Positions 8,501 to 16,900 of a stretch of DNA of 18,972 nt are shown piece by piece. Position 1 is the first letter of the stretch. Each line of letters opens with the position of its first letter. Source of the stretch: JAYUHK01 sp043767025 (GTDB lineage: Bacteria > Bacteroidota > Bacteroidia > Chitinophagales > Saprospiraceae); contig JAYUHK010000160.1 in the NCBI GenBank assembly GCA_043767025.1, positions 1 to 18,972 of the forward strand. Direction: 5' to 3'. Under the pieces are notes generated by a model, which was not told the DNA's origin, did no database searches, and saw only the letters and a program-made list of their open reading frames with translations. The translations under genes were made by a program, and so were the position numbers.

Positions 8501-9247
8501 CTTTCAGCTTTCAATGGCGAAAATAGCACGGGGACGTGGAAGCTCCGCATAAAAGACCAAGTGGGGACAAGCGGCGGCGAACTTTCTGCATGGGAACTCC
8601 AGCTTTGCGGAAATGTAATCGTGAATCCTCCAGTGTTGGTCAAAAACGATACTTTGGCGGTTGCGCCCAGCAAAGACCGCTATGTGAGCAGCGATTTTTT
8701 GTTGGTCACAGATGCCAATAACAGTCCCAATCAATTAACTTATACAGTGGTTCGTGCGCCAAAATACGGTCAGCTATTCCCGACGGGCAGTTTGCAGCCG
8801 TTGGTGGCGGGCGCAAAATTCACGCAAGGCAACATCAACAGCAACCAAATACGTTACAAACACGACGGCAGCAACAACAACGATTTCGATTCGTTTCTTT
8901 TTGTGGTAGAAGACGGCGAGGGCGGCTGGATAGGCACCACGCAATTCAATATCAAAATGGACATCAACGCGCCTGTCAGCACGTCGGAAACAGATAATCT
9001 GGCGGATAGATTTTACTTGTACCCGAACCCGTCGAGCCAAGAATTTCAAATCAGTTGGGAATGGAGCAGCGAGCCAAAACAAATGTCCGCGACCGTCTTT
9101 AATTTGCAAGGGCAAATCCTTGAAAATGTTACGTTGGTCGAAAAAAATCATACTTTTAAGACAGATAAGCTCCCAAGCGGTATCTATTTGATGAAAATTC
9201 AAACAGAAAGAACGAGTTTTGTAAAGAAAATCGTAGTAGAAAGATAA
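5564..9247 (+). CDS. Secreted reprolysin-like metalloprotease with P-domain and T9SS sorting domain
   Basis: This 1227-residue exported protease starts at the ATG at 5564, which gives a signal peptide (MKFAVHTLTV..FLLSFSLSAMSQ). A GTG at 5534 would add ten residues before it and is disfavoured. A propeptide-like region occupies about 25-200. The metzincin domain starts near 206 (LRTYRLAVSCTGEY), with the zinc motif HELGHQFGGDH (355-365) and the Met-turn IMAYAG (Met393). Ig-like segments follow at about 440-670 and a fibronectin III-like domain at about 780-870. A proprotein-convertase P-domain lies at about 896-1016 (FKDLDARLISP, GTWKLRIKDQ). A cadherin/CSPG-like segment follows at about 1025-1130. 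The T9SS type A sorting domain starts near 1150 (LYPNPSSQEF) and ends KKIVVER. Export to the surface or medium is expected. The substrate is unknown. A full-length paralogue lies at 10213-13860. Confidence 0.92.
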   Translation: MKFAVHTLTVGFLLSFSLSAMSQNTSSTWYQDTNESAMRLAPNAKRYIKASHYRVLQISVADLKNKLNSPSAVLDFPLPDGNFEKFDVAYSPVMADELAKKYPSIRTYAGQSVRNPSHSIRFDITPKGFHAMLYLNDETVFIDPYSDSDILNYICYYKKDFLLQKATYPCQLESKEEEKLPLDHSQLSGNPTNSRTEESFGCNAPLQLRTYRLAVSCTGEYAQFHYAGIPADSIDARRAAVLSAIVTSVNRVNSVYERDLAVHFNLIANNDVLIFLSGATDPYTNDNSGALIGQSQTVITNTIGNANFDVGHTFSTGGGGLASLGVICQDGQKASGITGTDSPIGDPYDIDYVAHELGHQFGGDHTFNSNTGSCTTNRVGNVAYEVGSGVTIMAYAGICAPQDLAPHSIDNFHAASLNQMLTYINNAEGNTCPVKTGSNIAPQINSGITANLFIPKKTPFVLDATASDINGDTITYCWEQWDLGAAGNINAASTTAPIFRPFSPTTDSYRYFPKLSDILSNTTTYGEVLPAVARKLKFRLTVRDNRLGATGGGGVCWADYQLNVSGTAGPFVVTNPNNGTEIWRANNYEKVVWDVAKTDLAPVNCKLVNIKLSIDGGQTYPFTLASNIANDGSEYVLAPDTVSTLARVRVEAVGNIFLDVSDKNFNIKKPTSPNYGLGISPSFKQICLPAADTIVLNTVSLLGYDSLVMFSVLSGLPDGATANFVRNPVLPSENTQLTLDYGNINSSSLDTLVLQAIAAGGDTLLRTVVLKIIANDFSALQTFQPANNESGVAQLPVFKWRKTPNANFYEIQIATNPSFDAASIVKNVSNLLDTTYTITTLLDISKLYFWRVRPVNECGQGAFTDIATFYTKLFACAKYASQNVPLAISPSGTPTIESTVIVTAGGIIGDVNVSKFKGSHEFFKDLDARLISPAGTEVKLFASVCGNTNGNFDCIFDDQAASVITCPLNNLKQVQPQQALSAFNGENSTGTWKLRIKDQVGTSGGELSAWELQLCGNVIVNPPVLVKNDTLAVAPSKDRYVSSDFLLVTDANNSPNQLTYTVVRAPKYGQLFPTGSLQPLVAGAKFTQGNINSNQIRYKHDGSNNNDFDSFLFVVEDGEGGWIGTTQFNIKMDINAPVSTSETDNLADRFYLYPNPSSQEFQISWEWSSEPKQMSATVFNLQGQILENVTLVEKNHTFKTDKLPSGIYLMKIQTERTSFVKKIVVER

Positions 9248-9275
9248 GAAAACTTTTTTCAATATTCAAAATCGA

Positions 9276-10118
9276 ATGGGAAAGTACATCAATCCATACA
9301 CTGATTTTGGCTTCAAAAAACTCTTTGGAGAGGAGGCAAATAAGGATTTGTTAATTGATTTTTTGAATCAGTTGCTGCCGCCACGCCATCAAATTGCGGA
9401 TTTGAATTTTCGCAATCTCGAAAATCTATCGGATTTGGCAGAAGAAAGAAAAGCGGTTTTTGATATTTATTGCAGTGCAATTTCGGGCGAAAGATTTATA
9501 GTGGAAATGCAGAAAGCGAAGGTAAAAAACTTCAAAGACCGAAGTTTGTTTTATTCTACATTTCCAATCCGCGACCAAGCGCAGCGCGGCGAATGGAATT
9601 TCGAGTTGGAAGCCATTTATTTTGTAGCAATTTTAGATTTTGAATACGATGAAGCAGAGGAGCGGCGCAAATTTAGACGTGACATTGCACTAAAAGACCA
9701 AGACGGCGACCTATTTTTCGATAAATTGCATTTTAGATTCCTTCAAATGCCACTGTTCAAAAAACGAGAGCATGAGTTGGAAACAAAGTTCGATAAGTGG
9801 TGTTATTTTCTCAAGAACTTGATAGATTTTGAGGACATTCCGAGTATTCTGAACGAACCGATTTTTCGGAAAGCCTTTGGGACAGCAGCATTGGTGAATT
9901 TGACATCGGCGCAGCGCAGCAATTATGACCGAAACTTGCTCGACTACTGGACTACAAAAAGCGTCCTCGAAACCGCCATAGAAGAAGCCGTGAAAGCGGC
10001 ATTAGAAAAAAGCAAACTCGAAATCGCTAAAAATGCAATATCGCAGGGCTTCGACGATGCTACCATTGCAAAATTAACAGGTTTGTCGTTGGAACAAATT
10101 AAAAAACGGCGGCTCTAA
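9276..10118 (+). CDS. PD-(D/E)XK nuclease family transposase (Rpn-like)
   Basis: This intact 280-residue protein belongs to the group annotated as PD-(D/E)XK nuclease family transposase, related to Rpn recombination-promoting nucleases. The opening MGKYINPYTDFGFKKLFG is diagnostic. The nuclease core has Asp63 (VFDIYC) and IVEMQ with Glu77 and Gln79, the D..ExQ variant in which Gln replaces the usual Lys. The C-terminal helix KNAISQGFDDATIAKLTGLS is the typical end of these proteins. It begins 28 nt after the first metalloprotease, with no promoter seen between them, and stops 94 nt before the second, paralogous protease. No terminal inverted repeats or target duplications were seen around it, so it is not a recognisable insertion sequence. 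Activity here is unproven. Confidence 0.9.
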   Translation: MGKYINPYTDFGFKKLFGEEANKDLLIDFLNQLLPPRHQIADLNFRNLENLSDLAEERKAVFDIYCSAISGERFIVEMQKAKVKNFKDRSLFYSTFPIRDQAQRGEWNFELEAIYFVAILDFEYDEAEERRKFRRDIALKDQDGDLFFDKLHFRFLQMPLFKKREHELETKFDKWCYFLKNLIDFEDIPSILNEPIFRKAFGTAALVNLTSAQRSNYDRNLLDYWTTKSVLETAIEEAVKAALEKSKLEIAKNAISQGFDDATIAKLTGLSLEQIKKRRL

Positions 10119-10212
10119 AATACATTTACATTTTTTATAAATAAAATAAGAAGTGAAGAAAACTGGAATACTTTATTTTTCTTCATTCCTAATACTAATT
10201 CAACAAATAAAT

Positions 10213-13200
10213 ATGAAACAACTATTTCTGTCACTCGTCGTTGGCTGTATAGCAGCAGCGACCCTGCAAGCCCAAAATGCGGCTAACTTTTGGGCTAACG
10301 CCACGGCTAACGAAATTCCTGCCGCCTTACGCAGCGCGCAACCTTTCCAGTTGGAGCATCAGCGCGACCTGCGGCTTGACTTGGGCGCACTCAAAACCGC
10401 CCTTCGCAACGCTCCGATGGAAGCAACTGCGGCTGCCAAATCCAATCCAGTATTGCTTACGATGCCGATGGCAGACGGCAGCGACGAGGTATTTGAAATC
10501 TACGAATCCCCTGTGTTGGCGCCCGCGCTTGCAGCTCGCTACCCAATGATAAAATCTTTCGCAGGACGCGGACTCAACGACCGCTACTCGACGATTCGGT
10601 TCGACTATGGCACCGAAGGCTTTCACGCTATTATTCGCAGTGCTAATCGTGGCGAAGCCTACATCGTGCCTGCTGCCGTAGGGCAAGAAATATTTTATAC
10701 TGCATATTTCAGTCGCGACCATAAGTTAGAAGCCGACCGCTTGCTGCAACTTTCTTGCGGCAACGAGTTCGACGGAGCGACCGCTAATCTGCACGAAACA
10801 GGAATCTCGAAAAGTGCGGAGCGCAGCCCCGAAACAATCCTCGACCTCCGGACTTACCGCATCGCGTTGAGCTGTACGGGGGAGTTTGCTTCACTTCACG
10901 GTGGCACCAAAGCGGGCGTAGTGTCGGCGTTCAACACGATTATCAACCTTTGTAATTCCGTCTGGCAGTCCGAAGTAGCGATGAAAATGCTCATAGTCAG
11001 CAGCGACAATCTCATATTTTTGACGGGCGCAACAGACCCTTACACAACGCCCAATCAAGGAAAATTATTGGTCAATCAGAACCTGAATATTTATCCCAAC
11101 CTCATCAATGCGGCGGATTATGATACGGGATTTTTGCTCACTGGCTGCTGCACAGACGTAGGCGGAGTAGGTCCGTTTGGAAGTTTTTGCGCAGCACCCA
11201 ACAAAATGTGTGGCGTAGCTTGCCAGTGCCAAGCGATTACGGATAATTTTTATATCAATACTTTGGTGCATGAGATTGGACACAAAATGACCGCTCACCA
11301 CACCATGAACAACTGCGCGCAATACTCCGACCAAGTAGATTCCCCCAACGCCTACGAACCCGGAAGTGGCTCTACCATTATGTCTTATGCGGGTGCTTGC
11401 GGAGTCGACAACATACAGCAAGATGCGGTTGAATACTATCACGTCAATAATTTGGAGCAAATTATTGACTTCACACGCACAGAGGGTGGAAGTCTTTGCA
11501 ATGGAACAGTTGCAGTCAATAACAATATTCCGGTGGCTACTATTCCGCTACAAAATAATTTTTACATTCCTATTTCGACACCGTTTCAGCTGACTGGCTC
11601 TGCCACCGATGCCGATAATGATGCGCTGACTTACTGCTGGGAGCAGTATGATTTGGGGGCTTCTGCAGCTCTCAATGCGCCGGGTATGACTTCGCCTTTA
11701 TTTCGCTCTTTTCCGCCTACTTCGAGTTCGACCCGTGTGTTTCCGAGATTGTTAAGTATTCTCAACAACTCCACGTCGCCCGTAGAGCAGCTGCCAGCCA
11801 ATAGCCGCGACCTCAATTTCAGAATGACTGTGCGCGACAACAATCCTACGGCAGGCGCAGCAGTTTGGGCGCAAATAAAATTCAAAGCTACGGCTACGGC
11901 TGGACCGTTCAGAGTAGTGTACCCAAATTCAGATGTTGATACCTTGACAGCAGGAAATTACGAAGAAATAAAATGGGACGTAGCCAACTCCGATAATAAT
12001 TTGGTAAAATGTAAGAAAGTAAATATCAAACTTTCGATTGATGGCGGGTTCAATTATCCGATAACCCTTGTCGCTAATACCGACAACGACGGCTCGCAGG
12101 TAGTTTTGATTCCTACCAATGCTGTCACTGTGGGCGCGCGCGTCCGTGTGGAAGCTGCGGACAACATATTTTTTGACTTATCGAATAAAAATTTTACGAT
12201 ACAAGCCGCACCCGATACCAGTTTTTCGACCGCCATATATCCCGACAACCAACGTGCTTGTTTGCCTACCAATATCGTGTATGAGTTGAAAAGTGCGGTA
12301 ACGTTGGGTTTTTCGGAAAATATTACCTTCAGTGTGTTGAGTGGATTGCCGGCGGGTGTTACAGCCGCTTTTGCAAGCAACCCAACTCCTGCGGGGCAAG
12401 ATGCAGCGATGACTTTGACTATCCCGAATGGGACGGCAGAAGGAAACTACAATGTGACAGTGCGAGGCAGCTCCGCGAGCGGCAAAACGGCGGACAGAAC
12501 GATAAAAATTCGCGTAGTTTCTAACAATTTTAGCACATTAGCGACCACTGCGCCTGCCGACGGTGCGGCGGGAATTTCTACCCTTCCGTCCTTCACTTGG
12601 GCGGGGGCGACAGATGCAGACAAATACCGTTTTCAGTTGGCTACCAATCCGTCTTTTGCTACGACTTTGGTAGATACGACTATCACAGGAACGAGTTATA
12701 ATTCGACGATTATTTTGATAGAAAGCACGATTTATTACTATCGAGTGTTGGGGATTAATGAATGTCAGGCGAGCGACTTTACGGAAACGAAATCATTTGA
12801 AACCGTTAGTTTGAGTTGCTCTACGTTCAGCAATAGTACGCCGATTAATATTCCTGCATCGGGTACGCCGACTGTTGAGTCCACGATTAACATTCCGACA
12901 GGCGGCACATTGAGCGATGTGAATGTATCAAAATTTGAGGGAAATCATGACTTTTTTAAAGATTTGGACGTGCGCCTCATCAGTCCAGTAGATACTTCGG
13001 TACTTTTATTCAAGAGCGTTTGCGGCACTACGGGCAATTTTAGTATCGGGATTGACGACCAATCACCCAACGCCATCAACTGTCCGCCGACGAATGGAAA
13101 AATATGGAAACCTGTCGAGCAGTTGGCAAAATTCAATGGGCAAAATGCACAAGGTACATGGAAACTCCGCATCAAAGACCAAGTAGGTACGAGCGGCGGA

Positions 13201-13860
13201 CAACTGACCAAGTGGGAACTCAAAATTTGCTCCAGCGTAAGTTTGAGCGGACCGTTTGTAGTAAAAAATGATACGCTACCCGTCGCTCCGGGCAAAAGTC
13301 GTTTGGTAGATAACAATTATTTATTCATCAATGACAACAACAATACGGCGGCGCAACTGACTTTTACCATCGTAAGGCTGCCAAAATATGGCACTTTATC
13401 GCTCAACGGCGTTGCGGTAGCTGTAGGCAATCAATTCAAGCAAAGTGACGTGAACAGCGGCGCAGTGAAATACAAACACAACATCGCCAACACACAACCC
13501 TTCGATAATTTTACGTTTACTATTTCGGACGGCGAAGGCGGATTCATCGGTACGCCGCAGTTCAATTTCAAATTGGACCCAACCGCTCCAGATGCCGTCA
13601 GTGACGTGATAGACCAAAACGCATTGCTCGTCTATCCCAATCCAGCAGACCAGAAGCTGCATATTGAGTTGATAGAACCAACGTCGGGCGCAGTGTCATT
13701 GACGGTTTTCAACGTGCAAGGACAAGTCGTTTCGGAGCAAAAATACGCTACGGCTGACCCTATTCAGCTCCAAACAAGCGGCTGGGCAAGCGGTATTTAT
13801 GTCATCAAATTGCGCACAAAAGATAAAATCGCGGTGCGAAAAGTCAATATTCAACACTAA
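10213..13860 (+). CDS. Secreted reprolysin-like metalloprotease paralogue with altered zinc motif, T9SS sorting domain
   Basis: This 1215-residue paralogue of the protease at 5564 has the same domain order. A signal peptide (MKQLFLSLVVGCIAAATLQAQ) from the ATG at 10213 is preferred over the GTG 60 nt upstream. A propeptide-like region is followed by a metzincin domain from about 211 (LRTYRIALSCTGEF). Ig-like parts, an FN3-like domain at about 776-863, a P-domain at about 889-1006, a cadherin/CSPG-like part and a type A sorting domain from about 1137 (VYPNPADQKLHIE) follow. The zinc motif HEIGHKMTAHH (353-363) keeps the three His and the Glu but has Thr in place of the Gly of HExxHxxGxxH. The Met-turn IMSYAG (Met390) is intact. 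Six cysteines (312, 313, 326, 333, 337, 339) sit just before the zinc helix, where the paralogue has one. It is probably active, perhaps with a different specificity. Confidence 0.9.
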   Translation: MKQLFLSLVVGCIAAATLQAQNAANFWANATANEIPAALRSAQPFQLEHQRDLRLDLGALKTALRNAPMEATAAAKSNPVLLTMPMADGSDEVFEIYESPVLAPALAARYPMIKSFAGRGLNDRYSTIRFDYGTEGFHAIIRSANRGEAYIVPAAVGQEIFYTAYFSRDHKLEADRLLQLSCGNEFDGATANLHETGISKSAERSPETILDLRTYRIALSCTGEFASLHGGTKAGVVSAFNTIINLCNSVWQSEVAMKMLIVSSDNLIFLTGATDPYTTPNQGKLLVNQNLNIYPNLINAADYDTGFLLTGCCTDVGGVGPFGSFCAAPNKMCGVACQCQAITDNFYINTLVHEIGHKMTAHHTMNNCAQYSDQVDSPNAYEPGSGSTIMSYAGACGVDNIQQDAVEYYHVNNLEQIIDFTRTEGGSLCNGTVAVNNNIPVATIPLQNNFYIPISTPFQLTGSATDADNDALTYCWEQYDLGASAALNAPGMTSPLFRSFPPTSSSTRVFPRLLSILNNSTSPVEQLPANSRDLNFRMTVRDNNPTAGAAVWAQIKFKATATAGPFRVVYPNSDVDTLTAGNYEEIKWDVANSDNNLVKCKKVNIKLSIDGGFNYPITLVANTDNDGSQVVLIPTNAVTVGARVRVEAADNIFFDLSNKNFTIQAAPDTSFSTAIYPDNQRACLPTNIVYELKSAVTLGFSENITFSVLSGLPAGVTAAFASNPTPAGQDAAMTLTIPNGTAEGNYNVTVRGSSASGKTADRTIKIRVVSNNFSTLATTAPADGAAGISTLPSFTWAGATDADKYRFQLATNPSFATTLVDTTITGTSYNSTIILIESTIYYYRVLGINECQASDFTETKSFETVSLSCSTFSNSTPINIPASGTPTVESTINIPTGGTLSDVNVSKFEGNHDFFKDLDVRLISPVDTSVLLFKSVCGTTGNFSIGIDDQSPNAINCPPTNGKIWKPVEQLAKFNGQNAQGTWKLRIKDQVGTSGGQLTKWELKICSSVSLSGPFVVKNDTLPVAPGKSRLVDNNYLFINDNNNTAAQLTFTIVRLPKYGTLSLNGVAVAVGNQFKQSDVNSGAVKYKHNIANTQPFDNFTFTISDGEGGFIGTPQFNFKLDPTAPDAVSDVIDQNALLVYPNPADQKLHIELIEPTSGAVSLTVFNVQGQVVSEQKYATADPIQLQTSGWASGIYVIKLRTKDKIAVRKVNIQH

Positions 13861-13878
13861 AAAAAATTAATAATACCC

Positions 13879-13919
13879 AATCCGCTATCCAACGCTCACA
13901 CGGCGTTGGATAGCGGATT
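13879..13919. other. Perfect 17-bp-stem hairpin between two secreted-protein genes
   Basis: AATCCGCTATCCAACGC (13879-13895) and its exact reverse complement (13903-13919) enclose a 7-nt loop. It lies 18 nt after the second protease stop and 16 nt before the propeller-protein ATG. There is no U-run directly after it on either strand, so it is not a classic intrinsic terminator. It could end or attenuate read-through, protect the upstream mRNA, or mask the ribosome entry region of the next gene. It rules out the TTG at 13906 as a likely start. Confidence 0.75.
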
Positions 13920-13935
13920 CACAAATCATAAAACG

Positions 13936-16900
13936 ATGAAAAAATTATTCAAATATTCTTTGGTCTTATTCGGTGCAGCAGCGATAGCTGTATCAAGTAT
14001 TTATTTTTTTGGAGAAAAAAAGCAGGAGATGAGTGCTGATAAGACGGCTGCGCTTGTTTCTAAAAGCAATCAACAGGAAGCCGTAGTCGCTGCAACAAAA
14101 GCCGGCGACGAAGCGCAGACCTCCGCGAAAGCTAATTTTTCGCAGAAAAAAAATACTCGAATTTCTTATCTCAAACCAGAGCGAGAGTCGGGAGAAGAAG
14201 GCGAAGCCGACAAAGCAACCAGCATCAAAGAGGCATTTGAAGAAAATTTCCGCCGTACCAAAGACCCTGCACTTGGCTATCCGCCATTGGAGCGACTTCT
14301 GACTGCGGTGGAGCAAACCAAGCGTCGGCAAGCACAACTCCAAGCGAGTGGCTACTACGATTTGCGTGGCGGAAACAGTATGGCGCGCTTTCGCGATAGA
14401 GGTCCGAACAATATCGGCGGACGGACGCGCTCTATCCTTATCGACCGCAACGACCCAAGCCGAAAAACCATCTGGGCAGGCAGCGTAGGCGGCGGACTTT
14501 GGAAAACAACGGATATCACTGCCGCACAACCCGTGTGGATTCAAGCCAACGACTATCTGGCAAACTTATCCATCGGAGCTATTGGCGAAGACCCAAAAGA
14601 CCCGAAAGTTCTTTACGTCGGCACTGGAGAAGGCTATCCCAACGCGGATGCAATAGCGGGTTTGGGAATTTTTAAATCCACCGACGGCGGTAATAGCTGG
14701 GCTTTGTTGCCCTCTACGGTCAACGGAAAATTTAATTACACGCAAGCGATTTTCGTACACCCCGAGCGCAACGAAGTCTATGTCGGCACCGACAAAGGAC
14801 TGTTTCGGAGCAAGGACGGAGGAAATGCGTGGGTGCAAGTGTTGAGCAGCAATATTTATGACATAGAATATGCAGCTACCTCGAAGACAATATTTGTCAC
14901 CAAAGCCAGCACTGTTTTTCGCTCTACTACGGGCGATTCGGGTTCTTGGTTGGCAGCTACCAATGGTATTCCAAGTACTTACCAGCGTTTAGAGATAACT
15001 ATTTCGGCGAGTAATAACAATGTTATGTATGCGATTGCGAGCGAAAATGGAGGTTCTTCTTTGGTTTATACTTCTTTCAACGGCGGTACAAATTGGTCTG
15101 CCAAAGCACGCCCGACCAACGCAAACGGCGGCGAATTTACGAATGGGCAAGCGTGGTATGACCTCGATATAGCGGTTTCGCCAGTTGATCCTAACTATAT
15201 CATCGTCGGCGGTGCTATTATTATGAACTCTTACGACGGCGGCGCTACTTGGGTAGAAATTGGAAACTATGGAAATCCGCACCCCGACCACCACGTGATT
15301 GTGTTTGACGAATTGAATCCAGCAGTTGTTTATCTCGGCAACGATGGCGGCGTTTGGAGAGCCACCAATGCAGGTAATAATATCAAATTCGTAGAAAAAA
15401 ACAACAGCTACAACGTCACTCAATTTTATGCTTGCGCTATCCACCCCGATAGCTTCGCAACGTATTATCTCGGCGGCACGCAAGACAACGGCTCTCTACA
15501 AATCAGCAAACCCGGTAATTCGCCAGCACGAAACGTGTGGGGCGGGGACGGCTTCTGGGCGCATATTGACGAAAATCAACCAAATATCCAGTTGGTTTCT
15601 TCCCAAAATGGCAACTATGGACTTTCTACCGACGGCGGACAAAGTTTCAACGGCGGAGCTAACGTGAAAGGTAGTTTTTTTACGCCTTCTGACTACGATA
15701 GCAAAGACAATATTCTTTACACACAATCCAACAGTGCGGATTTTGCCCGCTTCAAAGTCAATACAGGAAGTGTGGAATTTATAGATATTCCCGGCACCAC
15801 CGTCAGCGTCACGACCGTCTATGCAGACCAAAATACGCCACACCGAATTTACATCGGCACAGGAACTGGACGGCTCTTGCGCCTCGAAAATGCGCACTTA
15901 GGTACGTCTGTCAATGCCGATTTGGTAGGTACTTTTTCGGGCAGTATGTCCAGTGTAGATATTGAAGACGGCAATCCAGACCATATTTTAGTAACACTTT
16001 CTAACTATGGACTTGCTAATTCTATTTACGAAACAGTAAATGGCGGTACATCATGGGTCGGAGTGGAAGGCACCAGCGTAGCGGCTTCTATGCGACTGCC
16101 TGATATGCCAGTCCGTTGGGCGGTCTTCAATCCCAACAACAATCGGCAGGCAATGATAGCTACCGAAGCAGGTGTTTGGACGACCGACTTGCTCCAAGCA
16201 GACTCTACGGTTTGGCTGCCGCCTGCTCCGGGCATTGGCTCGCCCATCGTTAGTACGCACATGCTTCAAGTCAGAAAATCGGACAAAATTGTTCTTGCAG
16301 CTACGCACGGACGCGGACTTTTGACGACTGATTTTTATGCCAATCCGAGTGCGAAATTGGAGGCAGACCCTGTTAGTTATTTGCAAGCTCCCGTCAAATT
16401 CAAGGGCGAAGAAAGCTATAATGCGAGCAGCTACCTCTGGAATTTTGGCGACGGCGGCAGTTCCACATTAGAAAATACCACTCATACTTATAGCAATCTT
16501 GGCACTTACCCGATTTCACTCACAGTGAACGGTAGTTTGAGTAAAAATGCGTCAGTTATTATTTTGCCCGACCATAATTTGCCTTACACGGCGCAAGGAA
16601 CTACTTATGGCGGAAATTTTGACGATAATACCGAACAATATGCCGTGCATACCTATTCGGGTTCGGGTTGGGAGCGAGGAAAATCAACTATCGCAGCCAA
16701 AAGCGGTACTCACTCAGGCGACAATGCGTATGTGGTCGGATTGACTGAAACATTCTACAAACCCAACTCTAATTCTATTCTGTATTTACCAAATTTTAAT
16801 TTGTCTGACCGCACTATTTATGAATTTAGTTTTTGGGCAAAATATAAAATACAGCCGGGTTTGGACGGATTTCAGGTGCAATATTCTACCAACAGAGGGC

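Noticed and set aside
9248..10212. Insertion-sequence borders around the nuclease gene at 9276
   Set aside because: No terminal inverted repeats or short direct duplications could be seen in the 28-nt and 94-nt flanks, so it is annotated as a gene only.
13906..13935. Upstream TTG start for the propeller protein
   Set aside because: It lies inside the right arm of the 17-bp hairpin and puts a polar stretch before the signal segment; the ATG at 13936 is better.
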